From NCBI RefSeq assembly GCF_042688525.2, contig NZ_JBHWAB010000001.1, positions 310,001 through 374,000 of the forward strand: 64,000 nt of DNA, read 5' to 3'. Origin of the DNA: Haloimpatiens sp042688525 (GTDB lineage: Bacteria; Bacillota; Clostridia; Clostridiales; Clostridiaceae). The notes below the pieces were generated by a model, which made no database searches, was not told the DNA's origin, and saw only the letters and a program-made list of their open reading frames with translations. Numbering within the stretch: the first letter of the stretch is position 1; every line of letters starts with the position of its first letter. This document shows, in pieces, positions 52,374 to 60,642 of this stretch. Position numbers and translations under genes: made by a program.

Positions 52374-53774
52374 ATGAAAATATTCAATACTATGACAAGA
52401 AAGAAGGAAGATTTTGTACCTATAGAAGAAGGAAAGGTTAGAATGTACGTATGTGGACCTACAGTCTATAATTTTTTTCATATTGGTAATGGTAGAACTT
52501 TTATAATTTTTGATACAATAAGAAAATATTTAGAATATAGAGGATATGAAGTAAATTTTGTTCAAAACTTCACAGATATTGATGATAAAATGATTAAAAG
52601 AGCAAATGAAGAAGATATTACAGTGAAAGAACTAGGAGATAGATTTATCAAAGAATATTATAAAGATGCTGATGCTTTAGAATTAAAGAGAGCAACTACT
52701 AATCCTAGAGCAACAGAATACATTAATGAAATTATTAAATTCGTAAAAGATTTGATCGACAAAGGTTATGCTTATGAAGTAGATGGAGATGTATATTTTG
52801 ACACTAAGAAGTTTAAAGAGTATGGTAAACTTTCAGGTCAAAATTTAGATGATTTACAAGCTGGAGCAAGAATAAGTGTAGATGAGAGAAAAAAAGATCC
52901 AATGGATTTTGCTGTTTGGAAAAGTCAGAAACCTGGAGAGCCAGCTTGGAAAAGTCCATGGGGTATGGGAAGACCTGGTTGGCATATAGAATGTTCTTGT
53001 ATGGCTCATAAATTACTAGGAGAAACTATAGACATACATGGTGGTGGTATGGATCTTATTTTCCCACATCATCAAAATGAGATTGCCCAAAGTGAGGCTA
53101 GAAGTGGTAAGAAATTCGTTAATTATTGGATTCATGCAGCTTATCTAAATATAGATAATAAAAAAATGTCAAAGTCTTTAAATAACTTCTTTACTGCAAG
53201 AGAAATATTAGAGAAATATGATGCGGATGTTATTAGATTTTTTATGTTATCTGCACATTATAGAAATCAACTTAATTTCAGTAAAGAGTTATTAGATTCA
53301 GCTAAGGTATCTGTTGAAAGAATATATAATACTATAAGTAATTTAGAAAACTTATTAGGTGAGGTTAATAATGACTTTATGACAAAGGATGATAAAGAAT
53401 TTGCTAATATTTTATTATCTTATAGAGAAAAATATATTGAAAAAATGGATGATGACTTTAATACTGCTGATGCAATATCTGTTATATTTGATTTGATAAA
53501 AGATATAAATATAAATGTAAATATTAATTCATCAAAAGAATTGGTACAACAGTGCTTAGACTTAATAAGAGAATTAGGATTGCCTCTTGGTATATTACAA
53601 AAATCAACTAAAATAAGCTTAGAGGAAAGAATTGAAAAACTTATAGATCAAAGACAGAAAGCTAGAAAAGATAAAAATTGGGCTTTAGCAGATAAAATAA
53701 GAGATGAGTTGAATGTTGAGGGAATAGTGTTGGAAGATACACCACAGGGTGTGAGATGGCATATAAAGAAATAA
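52374..53774 (+). CDS. cysS: Cysteinyl-tRNA synthetase
   Basis: Charges tRNA-Cys. The 466-residue class I enzyme has the HIGH-type motif FFHIGNGRT. Zinc ligands include Cys in YVCGPTVYN, Cys in HIECSCMAH, and His in FPHHQNE; KKMSKSLNNF is the KMSKS loop. The ATG at 52374 is chosen because GGAGGG (52361-52366) is seven bases before it. ATG 52368 is too close, and the frame from 52323 has no site. Confidence 0.97.
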   Translation: MKIFNTMTRKKEDFVPIEEGKVRMYVCGPTVYNFFHIGNGRTFIIFDTIRKYLEYRGYEVNFVQNFTDIDDKMIKRANEEDITVKELGDRFIKEYYKDADALELKRATTNPRATEYINEIIKFVKDLIDKGYAYEVDGDVYFDTKKFKEYGKLSGQNLDDLQAGARISVDERKKDPMDFAVWKSQKPGEPAWKSPWGMGRPGWHIECSCMAHKLLGETIDIHGGGMDLIFPHHQNEIAQSEARSGKKFVNYWIHAAYLNIDNKKMSKSLNNFFTAREILEKYDADVIRFFMLSAHYRNQLNFSKELLDSAKVSVERIYNTISNLENLLGEVNNDFMTKDDKEFANILLSYREKYIEKMDDDFNTADAISVIFDLIKDININVNINSSKELVQQCLDLIRELGLPLGILQKSTKISLEERIEKLIDQRQKARKDKNWALADKIRDELNVEGIVLEDTPQGVRWHIKK

Positions 53775-53792
53775 TAACTCAATTTTCGCAGA

Positions 53793-54013
53793 TGAAAAAT
53801 AGCCGCTACGGTAAATGATATCTTGCTTAGAAACTATTCACTTCAGTAACAAGTTCTAAGCTTTACTCATATTGAAAAAAGATTTTTAAATTAATATTCC
53901 ATAGGAATCAGTAATTAAAAAATAACTTTTTTCAAATTCGTAAAGCTAAGAACTTGTAAACTTTGTTCAAATGTTTCTTACGCAATATATCATTTCCCTT
54001 CGCTAGGCAGTAT
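53793..54013. repeat. Long-dyad intergenic repeat, copy 2
   Basis: Nearly identical over about 220 bases to copy 1 at 42738, including both ends (GCCGCTACGG left, TTCGCTAGGCAGTA right) and the centre (TAATATTCCATAGGAATCAG). It begins 18 bases after the cysS stop. The halves pair as in copy 1. Confidence 0.82.
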
Positions 54014-54287
54014 CGAAAGTTCAGATAATAATTAACAAGGTTTTTTACAAAATACTTATATGTATTAACAGGGTAAATTAAAATTGAAAGAAGATGGTAA
54101 TAAAGACTGTCTTCTTTTTTATTGTATGATATCATAATATTTGATAAAATTACTTGAAGTTTTATATATAAAATTATGATAAAATTAGTTTATAAAGTAT
54201 TTATTTTGTATGATATTAAGTTTTTGAAGTAATAGCTGATAGAAAAATTTAATATACTTATTAAGTTAAAGAATAAGGAGTTACGAT
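54014..54287. other. Intergenic DNA between the repeat and mrnC
   Basis: A hairpin with arms AAAGAAGA (54087-54094) and TCTTCTTT (54110-54117) followed by T is a likely terminator for cysS. The rest is AT-rich with no gene. Confidence 0.5.
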
Positions 54288-54698
54288 ATGGAATTTGATA
54301 TATTAAAAAATAGATTTAAAGAGCTAGATGCAAAACAGTTAAATCCTTTAGTATTAGCCTTTATAGGGGATGCTGTATATGAAGTTTTTATAAGAACTCA
54401 TTTGGTAGATAACAATAGAGATATGTCTGTTCACAAATTACATGTAAAGGCTATATCTTTTGTAAAAGCAAAAGCTCAAAGTGATATAATGAAAAAGATT
54501 TTAGATAGTTTAACAGACGAAGAAATGGCTATATTTAAAAGAGGAAGAAATGCAAAATCAGGTACAGTACCTAAAAATGCTAATATACAAGATTATAGAG
54601 CAGCAACAGGATTTGAGGCTCTAATTGGATATTTGTATATAACAGAAAAAAATAAGAGATTAAATGAAATACTAGAAAAATCAATAATTTCATCATAA
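54288..54698 (+). CDS. mrnC: Mini-ribonuclease III
   Basis: Matures 23S rRNA ends in Firmicutes; an RNase III catalytic domain without the double-stranded RNA-binding domain. The 136-residue protein has LAFIGDAVYEVFIRTHL (about residues 24-40), with the acidic active-site residues, and GFEALIGYLYI near the C-terminus, the second acidic motif. The start follows AATAAGGAGTTACGAT. It is adjacent to thyX and rlmB, a typical cysS-mrnC-thyX-rlmB-rae1 set. Confidence 0.95.
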   Translation: MEFDILKNRFKELDAKQLNPLVLAFIGDAVYEVFIRTHLVDNNRDMSVHKLHVKAISFVKAKAQSDIMKKILDSLTDEEMAIFKRGRNAKSGTVPKNANIQDYRAATGFEALIGYLYITEKNKRLNEILEKSIISS

Positions 54699-54718
54699 AG
54701 TAAAGGGAGGAAATTACT

Positions 54719-55462
54719 ATGTCTATAAAAGTTAAATTGATAGAATATACACCAAATCCGGAAAAAGTAATTGCGTCTGCTGCTAAGCTTTGCTATAGCG
54801 CAGTTGGAATAGATGAAATACAAGAAAATTTGGAAGATGAAAAAACAGCAAAATTTTTAAATATGTTAATGTCATACGGACATGAATCACCAATAGAACA
54901 TGTTTCATTTACATTTGCAATAGAGGGAGTTTCAAGAAGTTTAACACACCAATTAGTAAGACATAGAATAGCATCTTTTTCTCAACAAAGTCAAAGATAT
55001 GTAAGATTAGATCAGTTTAAATACATTGTACCTCCAGAAATTGAAAATAACGAAGAGGCTAAGAAAATATTTATTGAAGCAATGAATAAAGATCAAGAAG
55101 CTTATGATAAATTAACAGAAATATTAAAATCTAAATATTTAAAAGATGGAATGAAGAAATTACAAGCAGAGAAGAAGGCTATAGAGGATGCTAGATATGT
55201 ATTTCCAAATGCATGTGAAACAAAAATAATTGTTACAATGAATGCAAGAAGTCTTATGAATTTTTTTAAGCATAGATGCTGTAATAGAGCTCAATGGGAA
55301 ATAAGATCTTTAGCAGAAGAAATGTTAAAACAAGTAAAACAAGTAGCCCCAATATTGTTTAAGTATGCTGGTCCAAGTTGTGTAAATGACAAATGTCCTG
55401 AAGGAAAAATGACTTGTGGTAAAATGCAAGAAATTAGAGAAAAATATTTAAATCTTAAATGA
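54719..55462 (+). CDS. thyX: FAD-dependent thymidylate synthase
   Basis: Makes dTMP from dUMP with methylene-tetrahydrofolate, NADPH and FAD. The 247-residue protein has the ThyX motif region RHRIASFSQQSQR at residues 81-93. Compared with the textbook RHRxxSxNxxSxR, Ser88 replaces Asn, a variant I believe is common in clostridia. Other motifs are GHESPIEHVSFTF and MNARSLMNFFKHRC. The start follows AAAGGGAGG. Convergence on ThyX rather than ThyA here says nothing about a second synthase elsewhere. Confidence 0.95.
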   Translation: MSIKVKLIEYTPNPEKVIASAAKLCYSAVGIDEIQENLEDEKTAKFLNMLMSYGHESPIEHVSFTFAIEGVSRSLTHQLVRHRIASFSQQSQRYVRLDQFKYIVPPEIENNEEAKKIFIEAMNKDQEAYDKLTEILKSKYLKDGMKKLQAEKKAIEDARYVFPNACETKIIVTMNARSLMNFFKHRCCNRAQWEIRSLAEEMLKQVKQVAPILFKYAGPSCVNDKCPEGKMTCGKMQEIREKYLNLK

Positions 55463-55481
55463 TTAAATTAACTTTGGAAGA

Positions 55482-55822
55482 TGAAGTATAATGGCTACGG
55501 AAAAGGATATATTGCTCTGAAATCTTTCATTTCAGTAACAAGTTCTAAGCTTTTATCAGTTGATAGTTGATAATAAAGGATGTTTTTCTTACAGAAAAAC
55601 TTTTATTAAATATAGTAGTAAGATAAGTGAATTTTGTCTTTAAACAAAATAACCAATTTAAAAGCTTTCTGCGTTAGCAGAAAGGTGTCCATAACTGTCA
55701 ACTATCAATTCTTAATTATCAACTCATAAAATGACTTTTTCAAATTTGTAAAACTAAGAACTTGTAAACTTTTTTTCAAATGTTTCTTACGCAATATATC
55801 ATTTTTCTTCGCTAGATAGTAG
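55482..55822. repeat. Long-dyad intergenic repeat, copy 3, with an internal insertion
   Basis: Both outer arms match copies 1 and 2: left ATGGCTACGGAAAAGGATATATTGCTC through TTCTAAGC, and right TAAGAACTTGTAAAC through TTCGCTAGATAGTA. The centre is replaced by about 170 unrelated bases (about 55557-55728). That insertion has its own inverted ends: AGTTGATAGTTGATAAT on the left, and AACTGTCAACTATCAATTC plus TTATCAACT on the right. Inside are two further hairpins (CTTTCTGC/GCAGAAAG and ATTTTGT/ACAAAAT). Confidence 0.78.
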
Positions 55823-55925
55823 AAAGTTCAATGATTAATTTTATATCAAAAGTGATTTGGTATACTCCAATTGGGTTATAATAGCAATATGATACAAAAG
55901 TAAAGCACAAAAAGGATGTGTTAAG

Positions 55926-56678
55926 ATGGTAAATAACAAAATTAGAGAAGATCTAATTGAAGGAAGAAATGCAATTAAAGAGATATTAAAAACAGGTAGA
56001 ACTATAGAATATATAATGATTTCAAAAGGACAAAAATCAGGAAGTATTAATGATATAATAAAATTTGCAAAGAAAAATAAAATCGTAATAAAAGAAGTAG
56101 ATAAAAGAAAACTTGATCAAATATCTGAAACAGGGTCTCATCAAGGAATAATAGCAGTAGTGACTCCTTATAAATATTGTGAAGTGAGTGATATTTTAGC
56201 TTATGCAGAAGAAAAAGGGGAAAAACCCTTTATAATTATTTTAGATGAACTTGAAGATCCTCATAATTTTGGTTCTATTATTAGAACTGCAGAAGTGTGT
56301 GGTGTACACGGTATAATCATCCCTAAAAGAAGAAATGTTGGAGTTACACCAACTGTATATAAGTCATCGGCTGGGGCAGTTGAACATGTAAAAATAGCTA
56401 AGGTGACTAATATAAATAATACTATTGAAGAGCTTAAAACAAATGGAATTTGGGTTTATGGTGCGGATATGTATGGTGAAGATTATTGCTTTAATACAGA
56501 TTTTTCAAGTGCAGTAGCACTTGTTATAGGTAGTGAGGGAAGGGGAATGTCAAGACTAACAAAAGAAAAATGTGATGTGTTAGTAAAAATACCTATGACG
56601 GGTAAAATTAACTCTTTAAATGCCTCTGTAGCAGGAGGAATAATTATGTATGAAATATTAAAGCAAAGGATAAAATGA
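55926..56678 (+). CDS. rlmB: 23S rRNA 2'-O-methyltransferase, TrmH/SpoU family (RlmB-like)
   Basis: Methylates a ribose in 23S rRNA (Gm2251 in E. coli). The 250-residue protein has an N-terminal substrate-binding domain with EGRNAIKEILKTGR. The trefoil-knot SPOUT catalytic domain has ILDELEDPHNFGSIIRTAE, VIGSEGRGMSRL and IPMTGKINSLNASVAGGI, the three SpoU motifs. The start follows AAAAAGGATGTG. It overlaps the next gene by four bases. The exact target nucleotide is assigned by family resemblance. Confidence 0.93.
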   Translation: MVNNKIREDLIEGRNAIKEILKTGRTIEYIMISKGQKSGSINDIIKFAKKNKIVIKEVDKRKLDQISETGSHQGIIAVVTPYKYCEVSDILAYAEEKGEKPFIIILDELEDPHNFGSIIRTAEVCGVHGIIIPKRRNVGVTPTVYKSSAGAVEHVKIAKVTNINNTIEELKTNGIWVYGADMYGEDYCFNTDFSSAVALVIGSEGRGMSRLTKEKCDVLVKIPMTGKINSLNASVAGGIIMYEILKQRIK

Positions 56679-57184
56679 GGTACATTTTTGTAGACGGATA
56701 TAATGTTATAAATAGTTGGCCTGAGCTCAGGAACATAAAACAGCATAATTTTGAAGGAGCTAGACAAGCTTTGATTGATAATATTCAAGAATATGCAACT
56801 TTCAAAGGGTATAAAGTTTTTTTAGTATTTGATGCTCATAAAGTGCCAGCAAGTATAGAAAAAAAAGAGAAAATAGGAAATGTCATAGTTGTTTTTACTA
56901 AGGAAGGTGAAACTGCAGATAGTTATATAGAAAAAAAAGTTAATAACATAGGAAGAAAGAAAGATGTATTAGTGGTTACTTCTGATTGTTTAGAACAGCA
57001 AGTTACTTTTCAAAGAGGTGCAACAAGGATGTCGTCTAGTGAATTTTATTGTGAAGTAAATGCAGTAAAAAGTAATATAAAACACAAAACGCAAAAACAA
57101 TATTCTATCAATAAAAATTGGTTAGAAGACTCAATTGATGATAAAATATTGGAAAAACTTGAAAAAATTCGTAGAAATAAATAA
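56675..57184 (+). CDS. rae1: NYN-domain ribonuclease, YacP/Rae1 family
   Basis: The 169-residue protein has the NYN/PIN-like fold start IFVDGYNVINSWPEL. VFLVFDAHKVPA and VTSDCLEQQVTFQRGATRMSS follow, with conserved acidic residues. In Bacillus the family member Rae1 enters the ribosomal A site and cuts mRNA (family knowledge). Its ATG overlaps the TGA of rlmB, and sigH follows after a promoter. The surrounding order rlmB-rae1-sigH is the usual one in Firmicutes. Confidence 0.92.
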   Translation: MRYIFVDGYNVINSWPELRNIKQHNFEGARQALIDNIQEYATFKGYKVFLVFDAHKVPASIEKKEKIGNVIVVFTKEGETADSYIEKKVNNIGRKKDVLVVTSDCLEQQVTFQRGATRMSSSEFYCEVNAVKSNIKHKTQKQYSINKNWLEDSIDDKILEKLEKIRRNK

Positions 57185-57190
57185 ATTTGC

Positions 57191-57220
57191 TTGACGTTAG
57201 ATTTTTAGCTAAGGTATAAT
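57191..57220 (+). promoter_or_regulatory. Promoter of sigH
   Basis: TTGACG (57191-57196), 18-base spacer, TATAAT (57215-57220), 39 bases before the start codon. Confidence 0.78.
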
Positions 57221-57258
57221 CAAGTATATGGTATATATTTTGCTTGGAGGGGATTTTA

Positions 57259-57906
57259 TTGAAGAAAAAGGTGGATGCTGAGGGAATGGATTTTTTGTTT
57301 GAAGATAAATTAGATGAGGAAATTGTGATTGAGGCTAAAAAAGGAAATGTCAAGGCTCAAGAATATTTGATAAATAAATATAAAAATTTTGTAAAAGCCA
57401 AAGCAAAGTCATACTTTCTTATAGGTGCAGATAAAGAAGATATTTATCAAGAAGGAATGATTGGACTTTATAAGGCAATTAGAGATTTTAAAACAGATAA
57501 ATTATCTTCTTTTAAGGCTTTTGCAGAGCTTTGTGTTACAAGGCAGATAATTACAGCTATAAAGACAGCTACTCGTCAAAAACATATACCTCTTAATACA
57601 TATATTTCTTTAAATAAACCTATCTATGACGAAGAGTCTGATAGAACACTATTAGATGTTTTGTCAGGTATAAAAGTTACAGATCCAGAGGAATTGGTTA
57701 TAAGTAGAGAGGAAGTAAATCATATAGAAAATGAAATAGGGGAAATACTATCAAATTTAGAAATGGAAGTTTTAATGTCTTATTTAGATGGAAAATCTTA
57801 TCAAGAAATAGCTTGTGATTTAGATAGACATGCTAAATCAATTGATAATGCACTTCAAAGGGTAAAGAGAAAATTAGAAAAGTGTTTGAATAAAAGGAAA
57901 AATTAA
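57259..57906 (+). CDS. sigH: RNA polymerase sigma-H factor
   Basis: Alternative sigma factor for the transition to stationary phase and sporulation start. The 215-residue protein has region 2 (NKYKNFVKAKAKSYFLIGADKEDIYQEGMIGLYKAIRDF), the core-binding and -10 recognition part. Region 4 (SNLEMEVLMSYLDGKSYQEIACDLDRHAKSIDNALQRVKRKL) recognises the -35 box. The start is TTG at 57259 behind GGAGGGG; the earlier TTG at 57244 is part of that site. An independent promoter precedes it. Confidence 0.93.
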   Translation: MKKKVDAEGMDFLFEDKLDEEIVIEAKKGNVKAQEYLINKYKNFVKAKAKSYFLIGADKEDIYQEGMIGLYKAIRDFKTDKLSSFKAFAELCVTRQIITAIKTATRQKHIPLNTYISLNKPIYDEESDRTLLDVLSGIKVTDPEELVISREEVNHIENEIGEILSNLEMEVLMSYLDGKSYQEIACDLDRHAKSIDNALQRVKRKLEKCLNKRKN

Positions 57907-57909
57907 ATG

Positions 57910-57938
57910 TTGACAAAGAATTTTTAGAATAGTAAAAT
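57910..57938 (+). promoter_or_regulatory. Promoter of the tRNA-Thr-tuf unit
   Basis: TTGACA (57910-57915), 17-base spacer, TAAAAT (57933-57938). It begins only four bases after the sigH stop. Confidence 0.82.
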
Positions 57939-57976
57939 TAATAATTGGTATAAATAATATATGAATACTGTAAACT

Positions 57977-58048
57977 GCGGGAGTAGTTCAATGGCAGAAT
58001 AGTAGATTTAAAAGTTATGTTCGTGTGTTTAAAACTAGTTTCCACGTT
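57977..58048 (+). pseudogene. Decayed tRNA (tRNA-Gly-like) in the tuf leader
   Basis: The first 23 bases, GCGGGAGTAGTTCAATGGCAG and on, look like the acceptor and D arm of a tRNA-Gly. After that the anticodon arm (GTAGATTTAAAAGTTAT), the T arm (TTCGTGTGTTTAAAAC instead of GGTTCGAATCC) and the acceptor 3' strand no longer pair, and no CCA follows. It lies between the promoter and tRNA-Thr in the place where other bacteria carry tRNA-Gly or tRNA-Tyr. Confidence 0.6.
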
Positions 58049-58059
58049 TGGGAATAGCT

Positions 58060-58135
58060 GCCCATGTAGCTCAGTAGGAAGAGCGTCACCTTGGTAAGGT
58101 GGAGGTCACCGGTTCAATCCCGGTCATGGGCTCCA
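58060..58135 (+). tRNA. tRNA-Thr (anticodon GGT)
   Basis: Acceptor GCCCATG pairs with CATGGGC, the anticodon GGT is at 58093-58095, the T loop is GGTTCAATCCC, and CCA is encoded. It lies in the leader of tuf, with which it is probably co-transcribed. Confidence 0.97.
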
Positions 58136-58195
58136 GGTTATGGTATCTATACAACACACCAGGGTAAGTTTATTTAAGAGTAAGGAGGAATAAAA

Positions 58196-59377
58196 ATGTC
58201 AAAAGCAAAATTTGAAAGAAGCAAGCCACACGTAAATATAGGAACAATAGGTCACGTAGACCATGGTAAAACAACATTAACAGCAGCAATCACAATGACA
58301 TTAGCAGAAGAAGGAAAAGCAGAAGCACAAAACTATGCAGATATTGATAAAGCACCAGAAGAAAAAGAAAGAGGAATAACAATCAATACAGCACACGTAG
58401 AGTATGAAACAGACAATAGACACTATGCACACGTTGACTGTCCAGGACACGCAGACTACGTAAAGAACATGATAACAGGAGCAGCACAAATGGATGGAGC
58501 AATCTTAGTTGTATCAGCAGCAGATGGTCCAATGCCACAAACAAGAGAACATATATTACTAGCATCAAGAGTTGGAGTACAACATATAGTAGTATTCTTA
58601 AACAAATCAGACCAAGTAGATGATCCAGAATTATTAGAATTAGTAGAAATGGAAGTAAGAGAATTACTAAGTGAATATGGATTTAACGGAGACGAATGTC
58701 CAGTAATAACAGGATCAGCATTAATGGCAATAGAAAAAGGAGAAAGAGACTGCATACATGAATTAATGGCAGCAGTAGACGAATATATACCAACACCAGA
58801 AAGAGCAACAGATAAAGATTTCTTAATGCCAATTGAAGATATCTTCACAATAACAGGAAGAGGAACAGTAGCAACAGGAAGAGTAGAAAGAGGAGTTCTT
58901 CATACAGGAGACGAAGTAGAAATCGTAGGAATGACAGACGAAAAGAAAAAGACAGTAATAACAGGAGTAGAAATGTTTAGAAAGATATTAGACGAAGCAA
59001 TGGCAGGAGATAATATCGGAGCATTATTAAGAGGTGTTCAAAGAACAGAAATAGAAAGAGGTCAAGTATTAGCAAAACCAGGAACAGTACATCCACATAA
59101 GAAATTCGTAGGTCAAGTATATGTACTTAAAAAAGAAGAAGGTGGAAGACATACACCATTCTTTAATGGATATAGACCACAATTTTATTTCAGAACAACA
59201 GACGTTACAGGATCAATCCAATTACCAGAAGGAACAGAAATGGTAATGCCAGGAGACCACATAGACATGAATGTTGAATTAATCACTCCAGTAGCAATGG
59301 AAGAAGGATTAAGATTCGCTATCAGAGAAGGTGGAAGAACTGTAGGTTCTGGAGTTGTTACTAGTATAGTTGAATAA
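58196..59377 (+). CDS. tuf: Elongation factor Tu
   Basis: Delivers aminoacyl-tRNA to the ribosome as a GTP complex. The 393-residue protein has G1 GHVDHGKT (about 19-26), switch EERGITI, G3 DCPGHADY and G4 NKSD (where NKCD or NKVD is more usual), followed by the two beta-barrel domains. Codon use is very biased to a few A-ending codons (AGA, GGA, GCA, ACA), stronger than in neighbouring genes, as expected for a very abundantly made protein. The start follows GTAAGGAGGAATAAAA. It is linked with tRNA-Thr upstream. Confidence 0.98.
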   Translation: MSKAKFERSKPHVNIGTIGHVDHGKTTLTAAITMTLAEEGKAEAQNYADIDKAPEEKERGITINTAHVEYETDNRHYAHVDCPGHADYVKNMITGAAQMDGAILVVSAADGPMPQTREHILLASRVGVQHIVVFLNKSDQVDDPELLELVEMEVRELLSEYGFNGDECPVITGSALMAIEKGERDCIHELMAAVDEYIPTPERATDKDFLMPIEDIFTITGRGTVATGRVERGVLHTGDEVEIVGMTDEKKKTVITGVEMFRKILDEAMAGDNIGALLRGVQRTEIERGQVLAKPGTVHPHKKFVGQVYVLKKEEGGRHTPFFNGYRPQFYFRTTDVTGSIQLPEGTEMVMPGDHIDMNVELITPVAMEEGLRFAIREGGRTVGSGVVTSIVE

Positions 59378-59397
59378 TTAATTGGCTGCATAAAAAT

Positions 59398-59424
59398 GGG
59401 ACTAAATTGTTATAAATTAGTCCC
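59398..59424 (+). terminator. Probable terminator after tuf
   Basis: GGGACTAA and TTAGTCCC pair with an 11-base loop; only a short T stretch follows, so it may be leaky. Confidence 0.5.
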
Positions 59425-59519
59425 TTGAAAAAACAAATTACATGTAGTCTAATATTTAAAATCAAGGTAATATATTGTAAACTTAACAAAAATACAATGA
59501 TTTTAATAAGAGTAATGTG

Positions 59520-59548
59520 TTGACATATGCGGTAACTTATGATAAATT
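59520..59548 (+). promoter_or_regulatory. Promoter of rpmG-secE-nusG
   Basis: TTGACA (59520-59525), 17-base spacer, TAAATT (59543-59548). A short hairpin AAGCG/CGCTT followed by TTTTTT (59572-59589) lies between it and rpmG and may attenuate. Confidence 0.7.
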
Positions 59549-59618
59549 AACAAAGTAACACGGTAATAGGAAGCGTTTTACGCTTTTTTATATATGCGTA
59601 AACCGGGAGGTGTAAATA

Positions 59619-59768
59619 ATGAGAGTAAAAGTAACTTTAGCGTGTACAGAATGTAAACAAAGAAATTATAATACAATGAAAAACAAAAAAAATAATCCAG
59701 ATAGAATTGAAATGAAAAAATATTGCAAATTCTGTCATAAACATACAGTTCATAAAGAAACAAAATAG
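59619..59768 (+). CDS. rpmG: 50S ribosomal protein L33
   Basis: Large-subunit ribosomal protein of 49 residues. It has the zinc-ribbon cysteines CTEC and CKFC (two pairs), the motif RNYNTMKNKKNNPDRIEMKKY and the lysine-rich end. It starts after GGGAGGTGTAAATA. It is the usual first gene before secE-nusG. It is too short for the 60-residue scan threshold, but its sequence is unmistakable. Confidence 0.97.
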   Translation: MRVKVTLACTECKQRNYNTMKNKKNNPDRIEMKKYCKFCHKHTVHKETK

Positions 59769-59777
59769 TCTGAAGTT

Positions 59778-60053
59778 ATGGAGAATAAGGATGTGAAAAA
59801 TATGGCTAGTAATGGGGAGTTAAAAGTAGCTAATACTAATAATTCTTCTAAAAAGGCTACTAAAGGTAACGGTATAGTAGGTTTCTTTAAAGGATTAAAG
59901 GCAGAGTTTAAAAGAATGACTTGGCCCCCAAAAGAAGACATTAAAAAGTCAACTATAGCCGTTTTGACATTTTGTATTATTTTTGTAGTGATCGTAGGAT
60001 TACTAGATAAAGGGTTTAAAGAACTCTTTGAAATAATATTTATTAAAAAGTAA
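59778..60053 (+). CDS. secE: Preprotein translocase subunit SecE
   Basis: Essential small membrane subunit of the SecYEG channel. The family core is KGLKAEFKRMTWPPKEDIKKST (about residues 40-61) followed by one membrane helix. The 91-residue frame begins at ATG 59778. An ATG at 59802 (MASNGEL) is a plausible alternative, because the upstream ribosome sites are weak for both. The N-terminal 35 residues are low-complexity (Asn, Ser, Lys rich). Confidence 0.9.
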   Translation: MENKDVKNMASNGELKVANTNNSSKKATKGNGIVGFFKGLKAEFKRMTWPPKEDIKKSTIAVLTFCIIFVVIVGLLDKGFKELFEIIFIKK

Positions 60054-60057
60054 AAAA

Positions 60058-60096
60058 AAAGGAGGTAGGGTTTAGGTTATACCGAACCCTTGAATT
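60058..60096 (+). promoter_or_regulatory. nusG ribosome site separated from its start by a hairpin
   Basis: A strong AAAGGAGGTAG (60058-60067) is too far from the nusG ATG at 60097. Between them, GGGTT (60068-60072) pairs with AACCC (60085-60089) and GGT (60075-60077) with ACC (60081-60083), loop TAT. Folding would bring the site to about ten bases from ATG. Confidence 0.5.
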
Positions 60097-60618
60097 ATGC
60101 CGGGAGAAGCAAAGTGGTATGTTGTACATACATATTCAGGATATGAAAATAAAGTTAAAGTTAATTTAGAAAAGACAATAGAGAATAGAAATTTAGTAGA
60201 CTTAATTTATGACATACAAGTTCCTATGGAACAGCAAGTCGAAGAAAAAGATGGTAAAAAGAAAATTACTTTTAAAAAAATATTCCCTGGATATGTATTA
60301 ATAAAAATGATAATGAATGATGATTCTTGGTATGTGGTAAGAAACACTAGAGGGGTCACAGGATTTGTGGGACCAGGTTCAAAGCCAGTACCACTTACTG
60401 AAGAAGAAGTTAAATCTATGGGAATTAAAGAAAAACCAGCAGATGTTGACTTAGAAGTAGGTGAAAATGTTAGGGTTATATCAGGTCCATTGGAAAACTT
60501 TGTAGCTCTAATTCAAGAAATTAATTTAGAAAAAGGAATAGTAAAAGCATTAGTTAATATGTTTGGCAGGGAAACTCCTGTTGAACTTGAATTTAATCAA
60601 ATAAAAAAATTAGACTAA
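60097..60618 (+). CDS. nusG: Transcription termination/antitermination factor NusG
   Basis: Binds RNA polymerase to control pausing and links it to ribosomes or Rho. The 173-residue protein has the NGN domain (WYVVHTYSGYENKVKVNLEK; later VLIKMIMNDDSWYVVRNTRGVTGFVG) and a C-terminal KOW domain (VGENVRVISGPLENFVALIQEI). The start ATG 60097 reads MPGEAKWYVV. It is the third gene after rpmG and secE, as in most bacteria. Confidence 0.96.
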   Translation: MPGEAKWYVVHTYSGYENKVKVNLEKTIENRNLVDLIYDIQVPMEQQVEEKDGKKKITFKKIFPGYVLIKMIMNDDSWYVVRNTRGVTGFVGPGSKPVPLTEEEVKSMGIKEKPADVDLEVGENVRVISGPLENFVALIQEINLEKGIVKALVNMFGRETPVELEFNQIKKLD

Positions 60619-60642
60619 CACTTATAGATGAAGTTCTGATAA

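Noticed and set aside
42738..55822. The three long repeats as a CRISPR array.
   Set aside because: The copies are kilobases apart, over 200 bases long and internally palindromic, with no short repeat-spacer structure or cas genes.
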